This document shows, one piece after another, positions 1 through 8,825 of a stretch of 64,000 nucleotides of DNA (its first letter is position 1; each line of letters begins with the position of its first letter). The notes under the pieces are model-generated. The model saw only the letters and a list, made by a program, of their open reading frames with translations, did no database searches and had not been told where the DNA came from. The translations under genes and the position numbers were made by a program. Location of the stretch: contig NZ_JAHCSH010000005.1 in assembly GCF_018474005.1 (NCBI RefSeq), positions 124,001-188,000 of the forward strand, given 5' to 3'. The DNA comes from Curvibacter sp. CHRR-16. Lineage in GTDB: Bacteria > Pseudomonadota > Gammaproteobacteria > Burkholderiales > Burkholderiaceae_C.

Positions 1-328
1 CGCTAAAGCTGAATTCGAAGCCAAGCGTGCTGAGTTGGAAAAAGCGGCAGCTGAAAAATTGGCTCAAGCGCAAACCCAAGGTGAGAAGTTGGCTGGCAAG
101 ACCATCAAACTGAGCCAAAAGGCTGGTGTAGATGGTCGTTTGTTTGGCTCTGTCACCAACTACGATATTGCTGAAGAATTGGCAAAAACTGGTTTTGCTG
201 TTGCCAAAGCACAAGTGCGTATGCCCAATGGCCCTATCAAGGTCATTGGTGACAGTACAGTGAGTGTCGCACTGCACACGGATGTTGTAGTGGATATCAC
301 CGTTTCTGTTTACGGCGAAGCTGACTAA
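1..328 (+). CDS. rplI: 50S ribosomal protein L9, 3' part
   Basis: This is the C-terminal part of ribosomal protein L9, cut by the left edge of the window; the reading frame runs from base 2. The visible part begins in the Ala/Lys/Glu-rich connecting helix and continues into the C-terminal domain, with the typical stretch [14 protein letters not shown] and an ending rich in Val/Thr ([15 protein letters not shown]). L9 binds 23S rRNA in the large subunit. A strong terminator follows the stop, and dnaB starts 136 nt downstream; the rplI-dnaB order is common in beta- and gammaproteobacteria. The start codon lies outside the window. Confidence 0.95.
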   Translation, partial: AKAEFEAKRAELEKAAAEKLAQAQTQGEKLAGKTIKLSQKAGVDGRLFGSVTNYDIAEELAKTGFAVAKAQVRMPNGPIKVIGDSTVSVALHTDVVVDITVSVYGEAD

Positions 329-349
329 GCAGATTTTCTGCTTGCTCGA

Positions 350-376
350 AAGCCGCTGCTTTGCAGCGGCTTTTTT
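350..376 (+). terminator. Rho-independent terminator after rplI
   Basis: A perfect 10-bp inverted repeat, AAGCCGCTGC / GCAGCGGCTT, with a 3-nt TTT loop runs into a T-tract at 371-376. It sits 21 nt after the rplI stop codon and separates rplI from dnaB. Confidence 0.9.
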
Positions 377-464
377 ATTGCGCATTGTGTATTGCGTTTG
401 CATGGTTAGGAGTTGCCTCGCTCAACTGTAGAAGAGGTAGCATGTGCGACTAAGGAATTGACAT

Positions 465-1874
465 ATGGCGACAGAAGAATCTTCATCCAGAATCACAATA
501 GAAGCTGATCCACAAATAGCGCGTTTGCGTGTACCACCTCACTCCATCGAAGCAGAATCCAGCGTGCTAGGGGGGTTGCTGTTGGACAACCAAGCATGGG
601 ATCGCGTTGCTGATCTGCTGCTGGATGCAGACTTTTATCGCTTTGAACACAAGCTGATCTTTGGCGCGATCGCCAACCTGATCAATGCCAATAAGCCTGC
701 AGATGTCATCACGGTTTATGAGTTCTTGCAGGTACAAGGCAAAGCGGAAGATATAGGTGGTGTGGCATACCTCAATGCCTTGGCACAGTATGTACCTAGT
801 GCTGGAAATATCCGTCGCTATGCAGAAATCGTGCGCGATCGGTCGGTATTGCGCAAACTGGTATCGGCCAGCGAAGAAATTGCGACCAATGCATTCAATC
901 CTCAGGGAAAAGTAGTCTCTGAGCTGCTGGATGAAGCAGAACAAAAAATATTCAATATTGCAGAGCAGGGTAAGCGTAATCGCCAAGGTTTTCAGTCAAT
1001 GGATTCCTTGGTCGTGAATTTGCTGGATCGCGTTCAGGAGATGGCAGATAACCCGAATGACGTCACGGGGGTACCAACTGGTTTTTATGACTTTGACCGC
1101 ATGACGGCGGGTTTGCAGCCAGGTGATTTGATCGTGTTAGCAGCCCGCCCTTCCATGGGGAAAACGGCTTTGGCTATTAACATTGCCGAGCATGTCGCTT
1201 TGAATGAGGGATTGCCCGTTGCCGTTTTCTCGATGGAAATGGGGGCTGCACAGCTAGCGGTTCGTATCGTGGGGTCGATTGGACGCATTGACCAAGGGCA
1301 TTTACGAACAGGCAAACTCAGCGATGAAGAATGGCCTCGATTGACAGATGCGATTGAACGCTTGCGCACAATCTCTCTCCATATTGATGAAACGGCAGGT
1401 TTAAGTTCCTCCGAGTTGCGTGCCAACGCTCGCCGACTGGCCCGCCAATGTGGCAAGCTGGGTTTGATTGTTGTTGACTATTTGCAGTTGATGAGTGGTA
1501 GTGGTGGTGACGGTGAAAACCGAGCGACCGAGTTGGGTGAAATTTCCCGTGGCCTGAAAATGCTTGCTCGTGAATTGCAATGTCCTCTTATTGCACTATC
1601 GCAGCTGAACCGAAGTGTGGAGCAGCGGCCCGATAAACGTCCGATGATGAGTGATTTGCGAGAGTCTGGCGCTATTGAACAGGATGCGGACATCATCATG
1701 TTCATTTACCGTGATGAGTACTACACCAAAGATCAATGCAAAGAGCCGGGTGTTGCTGAAGTGATCATAGCCAAGCAGCGTAACGGCCCAACCGGAACAG
1801 TGAAGCTTGCCTATCTGAACAAATTCACCAAATTTGAAAACTTGGCACGAGGATATGGTGAAGGCGATTACTGA
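465..1874 (+). CDS. dnaB: Replicative DNA helicase DnaB
   Basis: Hexameric ATP-driven 5'-3' helicase that unwinds DNA at the replication fork. The 469-aa length is normal. The N-terminal interaction domain (about residues 20-125, starting RVPPHSIEAESSVLGGLLLD) is followed by a linker and the RecA-like motor domain. The Walker A motif ARPSMGKT has its lysine at residue 233. A Walker B-like segment LGLIVVDYLQLM lies near residue 335, and the C-terminal arginine-rich DnaB motif QRNGPTGTVKLAY is present. The ATG at 465 is preceded by AAGGA with good spacing. It stands alone between the rplI terminator and a convergent minus-strand gene. Confidence 0.97.
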   Translation: MATEESSSRITIEADPQIARLRVPPHSIEAESSVLGGLLLDNQAWDRVADLLLDADFYRFEHKLIFGAIANLINANKPADVITVYEFLQVQGKAEDIGGVAYLNALAQYVPSAGNIRRYAEIVRDRSVLRKLVSASEEIATNAFNPQGKVVSELLDEAEQKIFNIAEQGKRNRQGFQSMDSLVVNLLDRVQEMADNPNDVTGVPTGFYDFDRMTAGLQPGDLIVLAARPSMGKTALAINIAEHVALNEGLPVAVFSMEMGAAQLAVRIVGSIGRIDQGHLRTGKLSDEEWPRLTDAIERLRTISLHIDETAGLSSSELRANARRLARQCGKLGLIVVDYLQLMSGSGGDGENRATELGEISRGLKMLARELQCPLIALSQLNRSVEQRPDKRPMMSDLRESGAIEQDADIIMFIYRDEYYTKDQCKEPGVAEVIIAKQRNGPTGTVKLAYLNKFTKFENLARGYGEGDY

Positions 1875-1914
1875 TAACGCCTTCACCACACTCTAAGCAG
1901 ATAGAGTAGAGCGT

Positions 1915-3573
1915 TTAGAGGACTTCACTTGCAAAGTCAGCCAAACGCGAACGCTCGCCACGGGCCAAGGTAATGTGCCCACTGTGTGGCCACCCTTTGA
2001 AGCGATCTACGGCATAGGTCAAGCCAGAAGATCCTTCTGTAAGGTAGGGTGTATCAATCTGTGCCAAATTGCCCATGCAAATGATCTTGGTACCCGGGCC
2101 TGCACGAGTGATGAGCGTTTTCATTTGTTTGGGTGTCAAGTTCTGTGCTTCATCAATGATGACGTACTTGTTCAAGAAAGTGCGACCACGCATGAAATTC
2201 ATGCTTTTGATTTTGATCCGGCTTCGAATCAAATCATTGGTAGCTGCTCGCCCCCATTCGCCAGCCCCTGTGTCATTCTTGGCCAGCACCTCTAAGTTGT
2301 CGTCTAGGGCGCCCATCCACGGGCCCATCTTCTCTTCTTCAGTACCGGGAAGGAAGCCTATGTCTTCCCCAACACTGACGGTTGCTCGGGTAACGATAAT
2401 TTCTGTGTAGCGGCGGTCATCCAGTACTTGCGTCAAGCCGGCAGCCAATGCCATCAAAGTCTTGCCCGTACCTGCTGTACCAGTCAGTGTGACAAAGTCC
2501 ACTTCAGGATCTGTGAGCAAATTCATCGCGAAGTTTTGTTCGCGGTTGCGTGTATTGATGCCCCAGACAGCGTTTTTGAGATGGCTGAAATCTTTCAGTG
2601 TTTTCAAAATGGCCGTTTTTCCACGAATCTCGGTAACCCGTGCGTAGAGACTGGGTTCAGATGGGGCTTCAAAATAGACAAACTGGTTGATCAGCAGTTG
2701 CGGTACCAGTGGTCCCTCAATTTTGTAAAAGGTGTGGGGGCCTTGCTGCCAGCTCTCGATGTGCTTGCCATGGGTAGACCAAAAATTGGCGGGCAATGCC
2801 AATGCCCCAGAGTAGAGCAAGTCCCCATCATCGAGGGCCTTGTCGTTTTGGTAGTCTTCTGCGGCCAAACCGAGTGCACGTGCCTTGACGCGCATGTTGA
2901 TGTCTTTGGACACCAGCACCACTTCACGGGGAGCATGAATTTGTCGCAGTGCTTCTACCACGCCCAGAATTTGGTTGTCGGCTTTGCCTTGGGGAAGGCT
3001 GAGCGGTAGCTTGTAGTCCAGTGCTTGGGTTTGAAACAGTAGTCGCCCTTGGGCATCTTTGTTGCCGGTGCTGCTCAGGTCAAAGCCCAAAGTCATGTCT
3101 GCGCCTGGCGCAGCGGCTAGGGCATCCAGCATGCGACTGGTTTGACGGCCGTTACGAGCTACCTCGGTCATGCCCTTTTTATGACCATCCAGCTCTTCTA
3201 GCACGATCATGGGCAAGAAAATGTCGTGCTCTTCAAAGCGGAACAAAGACATCGGGTCATGCAAGAGCACATTGGTGTCAAGCACGAACAATTTTTTCGG
3301 TCCTGTTGTCTTTTTGCGTGTGACAGGTGCCGTTGCTGCTCGTTTTCGTGCGTTGCTTGGGGTACTGGTTGGCACGTTGTTGCTAAGCACAACTTCAGCA
3401 AGTGGTTTTTGCGGGGGGGCTACTACTGCGGGGGGCGCTAGTTCCTGTAGGGTCGACGCTGGTTTTTTGCGACTGACTTTCTTGGTAGCAGGTGCTGCTT
3501 GGTTTTCAAAAGCCGAGGCTTGCAGGCGGTCGGCGCGCTTGGAAGGTGCAGATGGCAATGGCATGCGAACCAT
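1915..3573 (-). CDS. PIN domain-PhoH family ATPase (PhoH2/YlaK-like)
   Basis: A 552-aa two-domain protein. After a low-complexity basic N-terminus (residues 1-93) comes a PIN ribonuclease-like domain starting KLFVLDTNVLLHDP, with conserved acidic residues including those in VLEELDGHKKG. The C-terminal half is a PhoH P-loop ATPase with Walker A GTAGTGKT and Walker B YVIIDEAQNL. PIN-PhoH2 proteins in other bacteria have RNA helicase/RNase activity, so a role in RNA metabolism is likely but inferred. The start at 3573 (MVRMPLPSAP) could equally be the ATG three codons later. It is convergent with dnaB, and the bcp terminator lies just upstream, so it needs its own promoter. Confidence 0.9.
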   Translation of the reverse strand: MVRMPLPSAPSKRADRLQASAFENQAAPATKKVSRKKPASTLQELAPPAVVAPPQKPLAEVVLSNNVPTSTPSNARKRAATAPVTRKKTTGPKKLFVLDTNVLLHDPMSLFRFEEHDIFLPMIVLEELDGHKKGMTEVARNGRQTSRMLDALAAAPGADMTLGFDLSSTGNKDAQGRLLFQTQALDYKLPLSLPQGKADNQILGVVEALRQIHAPREVVLVSKDINMRVKARALGLAAEDYQNDKALDDGDLLYSGALALPANFWSTHGKHIESWQQGPHTFYKIEGPLVPQLLINQFVYFEAPSEPSLYARVTEIRGKTAILKTLKDFSHLKNAVWGINTRNREQNFAMNLLTDPEVDFVTLTGTAGTGKTLMALAAGLTQVLDDRRYTEIIVTRATVSVGEDIGFLPGTEEEKMGPWMGALDDNLEVLAKNDTGAGEWGRAATNDLIRSRIKIKSMNFMRGRTFLNKYVIIDEAQNLTPKQMKTLITRAGPGTKIICMGNLAQIDTPYLTEGSSGLTYAVDRFKGWPHSGHITLARGERSRLADFASEVL

Positions 3574-3615
3574 TATGCACGACTCATACCCCGGTCAAGA
3601 CAACATGCAAAAAGA

Positions 3616-3644
3616 CAAAAAAATAGCGCCTAAAAAGGCGCTAT
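3616..3644 (-). terminator. Rho-independent terminator of bcp
   Basis: Read on the minus strand, ATAGCGCC and GGCGCTAT form a perfect 8-bp stem with a 6-nt loop and are followed by a run of seven T. It lies 21 nt past the bcp stop and upstream of the PIN-PhoH gene, so the two genes are probably separate transcription units. Confidence 0.9.
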
Positions 3645-3664
3645 GGCTTGCATCAGTGTGGTGC

Positions 3665-4177
3665 CTAAGCTGCTGCTGCGTCTGTAGCAGGTGCGGGGAT
3701 TGCGATACCTTTTTTCACTGCTTTCACTGCTTTGAGCACTTCTTCCACGTGGCCTGGAACCTTCAGTCCGCGCCATTCTGCTTTGACAATGCCATCAGGG
3801 CCGATGAGGAAAGTGCTGCGTTCAATGCCTTTGACTTTTTTGCCGTACATGATTTTGTTTTTCACGACGCCAAACATGTGGCACATCTTCTCTTCGGTGT
3901 CGGCAATTAACTCAAAAGGCAATTCGAGTTTGGTTTTGAAATCTTCATGCGATTTCATGTTGTCGCGTGACACGCCAAACACCACTGCACCAGCCTTGGT
4001 GAAGTCTTTGTATTTGTCGCGGAATTGCATTGCTTCAGTCGTGCAGCCAGGGGTGTTGTCTTTGGGGTAGAAATACAGCACCACGGTTTGACCGAGATGC
4101 GATACGTTGCTGACCTTGATGCCACCAGTGGCGTTGGCTTCAAATTCTGGGAGTGGTTTGTTAACAACAATCGCCAT
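3665..4177 (-). CDS. bcp: Thioredoxin-dependent peroxiredoxin, Bcp/PrxQ type
   Basis: Thiol peroxidase that reduces hydrogen peroxide and organic hydroperoxides. The 170-aa protein carries the peroxidatic motif NTPGCTTEAMQFRD with Cys45. In alpha-type Bcp/PrxQ proteins a resolving cysteine sits five residues later; here that position is Met50. A second cysteine, Cys99 (EKMCHMFGV), matches a cysteine conserved in E. coli Bcp. The enzyme is therefore either 1-Cys or uses another partner cysteine. An in-frame start exists at 4201, but the ATG at 4177 (MAIVVNKPLPEF) fits the family N-terminus better. It ends in an Ala-rich tail. Confidence 0.93.
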   Translation of the reverse strand: MAIVVNKPLPEFEANATGGIKVSNVSHLGQTVVLYFYPKDNTPGCTTEAMQFRDKYKDFTKAGAVVFGVSRDNMKSHEDFKTKLELPFELIADTEEKMCHMFGVVKNKIMYGKKVKGIERSTFLIGPDGIVKAEWRGLKVPGHVEEVLKAVKAVKKGIAIPAPATDAAAA

Positions 4178-4303
4178 AGGAATATTTTGTAGGTGAGGCA
4201 ACAGCCCGCAATATGCTGTAGCTGTTTTGCAGCGCGTCCCTGTGACAGAAAGGGGCGGTCACCGCAACCCAGTATTTTACCCGAAATAGGCTATGCCGTT
4301 TGG

Positions 4304-4672
4304 CTATAACGGTAGAAGTGCTGCAATCACTTTGCGGCCCTCCGCCATGAGGAAGTTGTAACTGCGGCATGCAGCCCCTGTATCCATGCATTCCAAGCCC
4401 ACGCGTTTTTGTCCGAGCTTGGCCATCCAAGGTGCAGGAACCCAGCGCAGTTGCTGGCCTGTCCCAAGAATGATGATTTCCGCTCCCATATTGCCCAGTG
4501 CTTCCATGTGGTGCAAATCAAGGTCAGAAAACTGCTGCACATCCCATGCTTGGACGCCGTATTGGCTGCTCACCAGCAGGCCGCCACTGTGCTTTTGGCC
4601 ACTCACGCCAATCCATCCTGGCCCGTAAGCTTGTATCGAGGGGCCTTGCAGTGTGTCAGGAATCAGTTTCAT
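4304..4672 (-). CDS. Mth938-like domain protein (DUF498 family)
   Basis: A 122-aa protein of the Mth938/Xcc1710-like family, recognised from the typical pattern of an internal GAEIIILGTG segment, then a Pro/Trp-containing strand, and LECMDTGAACRSYNFLMAEGRKVIAALLPL at the end, where family members carry a conserved TxxAxRTYNxL-like motif. The molecular function in bacteria is not established; relatives are linked to respiratory complex assembly in eukaryotes. No signal peptide or membrane segment is visible. It is divergent from alaA, with 74 nt between the start codons. Confidence 0.8.
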   Translation of the reverse strand: MKLIPDTLQGPSIQAYGPGWIGVSGQKHSGGLLVSSQYGVQAWDVQQFSDLDLHHMEALGNMGAEIIILGTGQQLRWVPAPWMAKLGQKRVGLECMDTGAACRSYNFLMAEGRKVIAALLPL

Positions 4673-4746
4673 GGCGGGAGATGGGGGAAAAGTTTGTGGT
4701 CAAATTATAGGTTTCCCCCTTAACCCTTACTGCTATCGGAGTTGCC

Positions 4747-5973
4747 TTGAAAACGATTCAGAAATCCGCCAAATTGGCCAATGTCTTGTACGACGTTCGT
4801 GGGCCTATCGTGGATGCGGCGAAGAAGATGGAAGAGGAGGGACAAAAGATCATCAAGCTCAATATCGGCAATCTGGCGCCGTTTGGCTTTGATGCCCCAG
4901 AGGAAATCCAGCAAGACATGATCCGCAATCTGCCCAACTCGGCAGGTTATTCCGATAGCAAAGGTATATTTTCCGCCCGTAAGGCAGTGATGCACTACAC
5001 CCAGCAGCAAGGCATCGCTGGCGTCACGTTGGAAGACATTTATTTGGGTAATGGTGCGAGCGAATTGATCGTGATGGCGTGCAATGCCTTGCTCGACAAC
5101 GGTGACGAATTACTGGTACCTGCCCCCGATTACCCTTTGTGGACAGCCGCTACCAGCTTATCGGGTGGAACGCCTGTGCACTACCAGTGCGAAGAAGACA
5201 ACAACTGGCAACCCAATTTGGCCGACATCCGTGCCAAAGTGACGTCACGTACCAAGGGCATCGTCGTCATCAACCCGAATAACCCCACGGGTGTGCTTTA
5301 CAGCGATGCGGTGCTCAAAGGTATTTTGCAAATTGCCCGTGAATTCGGTTTGGTGGTGTTGGCTGACGAGGTGTACGACAAAGTGCTGTACGACGGTGTG
5401 CAGCACACGGCTATGGGTAGTTTGTCTACGGACGTGCTGACATTGACTTTCAACTCCCTCTCCAAAGCCTATCGCTCCTGTGGTTACCGTGCAGGCTGGA
5501 TGGTGCTCTCAGGTCCCAAGCACATAGCCAAAGACTTTATTGAGGGCTTGACCATGCTGGCCAACCTCAAGCTGGGCTCCAACGTGCCGGGCCAATACGC
5601 CATCCAAACTGCGTTGGGCGGTTACCAAAGCATCCAAGACTTGGTCAAGGAAGGCGGTCGCCTGCGTCGCCAGCGCGATGTGGCCTATGAACTCATCACA
5701 TCCATACCGGGGGTTAGCTGCGTCAAGCCACAAGCGGCGCTGTACATGTTCCCTAGGCTCGATCCCAAGGTCTACCCGATTGAGGATGATCGTGAATTCT
5801 TCTTGGAAGTGCTGCGCGAAACGCGCGTCATGCTGGTGCAAGGAACGGGTTTTAACTGGTCCGCTCCAGACCACTTCCGCATTGTGTTTTTGCCGCATGA
5901 GGACGATTTGCGTGAAGCGATTGGGCGTATTGCCCGCTTCCTGGAGTCGTACCGCAAGCGCCACGCGACATGA
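4747..5973 (+). CDS. alaA: Alanine aminotransferase AlaA (PLP-dependent, fold type I)
   Basis: Glutamate-pyruvate transaminase that makes alanine. The 408-aa protein matches E. coli AlaA from end to end by eye (SAKLANVLYDVRGP, KLNIGNLAPFGFDAPEE, VPAPDYPLWTAATSL, INPNNPTGVLYS, ALYMFPRLD). The Schiff-base lysine is Lys240 in SLSKAYR, the same number as in E. coli. The start is a TTG, supported by GGAG at 4738-4741 with 5-nt spacing and by homology from the first residues (MKTIQKSAKL); no better ATG exists upstream in frame. It is followed by hom after 65 nt that hold a repeat element. Confidence 0.95.
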   Translation: MKTIQKSAKLANVLYDVRGPIVDAAKKMEEEGQKIIKLNIGNLAPFGFDAPEEIQQDMIRNLPNSAGYSDSKGIFSARKAVMHYTQQQGIAGVTLEDIYLGNGASELIVMACNALLDNGDELLVPAPDYPLWTAATSLSGGTPVHYQCEEDNNWQPNLADIRAKVTSRTKGIVVINPNNPTGVLYSDAVLKGILQIAREFGLVVLADEVYDKVLYDGVQHTAMGSLSTDVLTLTFNSLSKAYRSCGYRAGWMVLSGPKHIAKDFIEGLTMLANLKLGSNVPGQYAIQTALGGYQSIQDLVKEGGRLRRQRDVAYELITSIPGVSCVKPQAALYMFPRLDPKVYPIEDDREFFLEVLRETRVMLVQGTGFNWSAPDHFRIVFLPHEDDLREAIGRIARFLESYRKRHAT

Positions 5974-5981
5974 TTTTGATT

Positions 5982-6029
5982 GCTATAGTTTTGATAGCGT
6001 AACCAGCCCATCCGACGGGCTCTAGAGAC
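5982..6029 (+). repeat. 48-bp dispersed repeat, copy 1 (alaA-hom spacer)
   Basis: The element begins with the palindrome GCTATAGTTTTGATAGC, continues through CCAGCCCATCC and ends GGGCTCTAGAGAC. Position-by-position comparison with the copy inside moeA (9867-9914) gives 32 of 48 identical bases without gaps. The AGCCC/GGGCT arms can form a small hairpin. The element fills most of the gap between alaA and hom. It resembles the short palindromic repeats familiar from Comamonadaceae genomes. Confidence 0.75.
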
Positions 6030-6038
6030 TGAAAACGT

Positions 6039-7349
6039 ATGAAATCGATACAAATTGGCCTGATTGGCTTGGGCACCGTGGGTAGCGGTGTATTCCACGT
6101 ATTGCAGCGCAACCAAGAGGAAATTCGCCGTCGCGCTGGCCGTGGCATTGAGGTGACGATGGTGTCGCGCCGCAATGTGGAGCAAGCCCGTGCCATTGTG
6201 GGCGACAAAGCCCAAGTGGTGGCCGATGCCCGTGCCATCATTGCCAACCCCGATATCGACATCGTGGTCGAGTTGATGGGGGGCTACGAGCTCTCGCGCG
6301 AACTGGTGCTCGAAGCCATTGCCGCAGGCAAACACGTGGTGACGGCCAACAAAGCCTTGCTGGCGGTGCACGGTACCGAAATTTTCGCCGCTGCATCGGC
6401 CAAGGGGGTGATGGTGGCTTTCGAGGCTGCAGTGGCCGGTGGTATTCCCATCATCAAGTCGCTGCGCGAAGGCCTCACGGCCAACCGCCTGCAATGGGTG
6501 GCAGGCATCATCAATGGCACGACCAACTTCATCCTGTCCGAGATGCGTGACAAGGGCTTGGACTTTGAGGTGGTGCTCCAAGAAGCCCAGCGTTTGGGCT
6601 ATGCCGAAGCCGATCCAACCTTTGACATTGAAGGGATTGATGCTGCGCACAAGCTCACGCTCATGAGTGCGATTGCATTCGGCATTCCCGTGCAGTTCGA
6701 CAAGGCCTATGTGGAAGGGATCACTAAGTTGGCAGCGGCGGATATCCAGTACGCCGAGCAACTGGGCTACCGCATCAAGCTGCTGGGCGTGACCAAACGC
6801 ACCGCACATGGTGTGGAACTGCGCGTGCACCCGACGCTCATCCCATCCAAGCGCTTGATTGCCAACGTAGAAGGCGCCATGAACGCCGTCATGGCCCATG
6901 GCGATGCGGTCGGCACTACGCTGTACTACGGCAAGGGCGCTGGCAGCGAGCCCACCGCCAGTGCGGTGATCGCCGATTTGGTGGACATCACCCGTTTGCA
7001 CACGGCAGACCCCGCGCACCGCGTGCCGCACTTGGCTTTCCAGCCCGATGCGATGAGCAACCTGCCTGTGCTGCCCATGAGCGAGGTCGTCACCAGCTAC
7101 TACCTGCGCCTGCGCGTAGCCGACCAAACCGGCGTGTTGGCCAAAGTCACGGGTCTGTTGGCCGAGTCGGGCATCAACATCGACGCCGTGCTGCAGCGCG
7201 CCAGCGGCGATGAATCGGGTCAGACCGACCTCATCATCCTGACCCATGATTGCCAAGAGGCCAAGATGAACACGGCCCAAGCCCAGATGCAAAACCTGCC
7301 CACTGTGTTGGCCCCTATCGTTCGTATCCGCAAAGAGGAATTGGCCTGA
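6039..7349 (+). CDS. hom: Homoserine dehydrogenase
   Basis: NAD(P)H-dependent reduction of aspartate semialdehyde to homoserine in threonine/methionine synthesis. The 436-aa protein has an N-terminal Rossmann fold (IGLIGLGTVGSGVFHVL, residues 4-20), the family signature around VVTANKALLAVHG, the substrate domain (GIINGTTNFILSEM ... LGYAEADPTFDIEGIDAAHKL) and a C-terminal ACT domain (from about residue 350, YYLRLRVADQTGVLAKVTGLLAE) for feedback control by threonine. It is monofunctional, with no aspartokinase part. Its stop overlaps the thrC start by one base (TGATG), so the pair is probably co-translated. Confidence 0.97.
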   Translation: MKSIQIGLIGLGTVGSGVFHVLQRNQEEIRRRAGRGIEVTMVSRRNVEQARAIVGDKAQVVADARAIIANPDIDIVVELMGGYELSRELVLEAIAAGKHVVTANKALLAVHGTEIFAAASAKGVMVAFEAAVAGGIPIIKSLREGLTANRLQWVAGIINGTTNFILSEMRDKGLDFEVVLQEAQRLGYAEADPTFDIEGIDAAHKLTLMSAIAFGIPVQFDKAYVEGITKLAAADIQYAEQLGYRIKLLGVTKRTAHGVELRVHPTLIPSKRLIANVEGAMNAVMAHGDAVGTTLYYGKGAGSEPTASAVIADLVDITRLHTADPAHRVPHLAFQPDAMSNLPVLPMSEVVTSYYLRLRVADQTGVLAKVTGLLAESGINIDAVLQRASGDESGQTDLIILTHDCQEAKMNTAQAQMQNLPTVLAPIVRIRKEELA

Positions 7350-8800
7350 TGTTGTACCTCTCCACCCGTGGTCACCCAGACCGTAAGCGCTTTTGTGAAA
7401 TCCTGCTCGAAGGCTTGGCGCCCGATGGCGGCTTGTACATGCCCGAGCACTATCCGCAAGTCAGCGATGCCACCTTGGCGCGCTGGCGCGAGGTGTATCT
7501 GCAGCAGGGCTATGCGGACTTGGCCTTTGAGATTTTGTCGCTCTACATCGACGACATTCCGGCCGATGATCTGCGCGCCCTGTGCCGCAAGACCTACACC
7601 GCCGAGGTGTTTGGCACTGGCGAAATCGTCCCCGTGCGCCACTTGGACGATCCATCGGCCCGCTCTGGCTTGGAGCCGGTACTGATTGAGGCACTGTCCA
7701 ATGGCCCCACACTGGCCTTCAAAGACATGGCCATGCAGCTCTTGGGCAATTTGTTCGAGTACGAGCTGGCCCGCCGTGGCGAGACGCTCAACATCTTGGG
7801 TGCCACCAGTGGCGACACCGGCAGTGCAGCTGAATACGCCATGCGCGGAAAGCAGGGCGTGCGCGTCTTCATGACCAGCCCCAACGGTCGCATGAGCCCG
7901 TTCCAGCAGGCCCAAATGTTCAGCCTGATGGATGAGAACATCCACAACATCGCCATCGACGGCGTGTTCGACGACTGCCAAGACATCGTCAAGGCCGTGA
8001 GCAACGATTTGGAATTCAAGCGCCAGTACCGCATCGGCACGGTCAACAGCATCAACTGGGCGCGTTTGCTGGCCCAAGTGGTGTACTACTTTGCGGGCTA
8101 CATCCAAGCCACGCAAACCAATAGCCAGAAGGTCAGCTTCGCCGTGCCCAGCGGCAACTTCGGCAACGTCTGCGCTGGTCACGTGGCCCGCATGATGGGC
8201 CTGCCCATTGCCAAGTTGGTGGTGGCGACCAATGAGAACGATGTGCTGGATGAATTCTTCCGCACCGGTGTGTACCGTGTGCGCGGCAGTGCCGATACCT
8301 TCGAGACCTCTAGCCCCTCCATGGACATCAGCAAGGCCAGCAATTTCGAGCGCTTTGTGTTCGACCTGCTGGGCCGTGATGCCGCTCGTGTGGCCGATTT
8401 GTTTGGCCCGCAGTTGGCCAAAGCAGGGCGCTTTGACTTGAGCGGCGATGCCCACTTTGCCGATGCCGCCAGCCGCTACGGTTTTGTCAGTGGCAAGAGC
8501 ACGCACGCAGACCGCTTGGCCACCATCCGCACCACCTGGGAGCAGCATGGCATGGTGATCGACACCCACACCGCCGATGGCCTGAAGGTGGCGCTGGAGC
8601 ACCGTGAACCCGGCGTTCCCATGATCGTGCTGGAGACTGCCCTGCCCATCAAGTTTGCCGCCACTATTGAAGAGGCCATTGGCCGCCAGCCTGAACGCCC
8701 AGCCAAGTTCAACGGCATTGAAGCCTTGCCCAAGCGGGTGCAGGTCATGCCGGCCGATGTGGCCCAGGTCAAGGCGCTGATAGCCCGCGTGTGCGCTTGA
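7349..8800 (+). CDS. thrC: Threonine synthase
   Basis: PLP-dependent conversion of O-phosphohomoserine to threonine. The frame is open further upstream, but the ATG at 7349 (MLYLSTRGHPDRKRF) overlaps the hom stop and matches the usual N-terminus, giving 483 aa. The PLP lysine is Lys125 in TLAFKDMAMQLLG. The glycine-rich phosphate-binding and substrate segments ILGATSGDTGSAAEYAMRG and VPSGNFGNVCAGHVARMMG are intact. This is the longer fungal/proteobacterial (class II) type. moeA follows after 25 nt and may be read through. Confidence 0.97.
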   Translation: MLYLSTRGHPDRKRFCEILLEGLAPDGGLYMPEHYPQVSDATLARWREVYLQQGYADLAFEILSLYIDDIPADDLRALCRKTYTAEVFGTGEIVPVRHLDDPSARSGLEPVLIEALSNGPTLAFKDMAMQLLGNLFEYELARRGETLNILGATSGDTGSAAEYAMRGKQGVRVFMTSPNGRMSPFQQAQMFSLMDENIHNIAIDGVFDDCQDIVKAVSNDLEFKRQYRIGTVNSINWARLLAQVVYYFAGYIQATQTNSQKVSFAVPSGNFGNVCAGHVARMMGLPIAKLVVATNENDVLDEFFRTGVYRVRGSADTFETSSPSMDISKASNFERFVFDLLGRDAARVADLFGPQLAKAGRFDLSGDAHFADAASRYGFVSGKSTHADRLATIRTTWEQHGMVIDTHTADGLKVALEHREPGVPMIVLETALPIKFAATIEEAIGRQPERPAKFNGIEALPKRVQVMPADVAQVKALIARVCA

Positions 8801-8825
8801 CGGACGGAAAGAGGTAACCTGCACC

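Noticed and set aside
5772..7292. Long open frame on the minus strand opposite hom (506 codons)
   Set aside because: It is a mirror of the strongly biased hom codons; the predicted product is His/Gln-rich without domains, and hom is unmistakable on the other strand.
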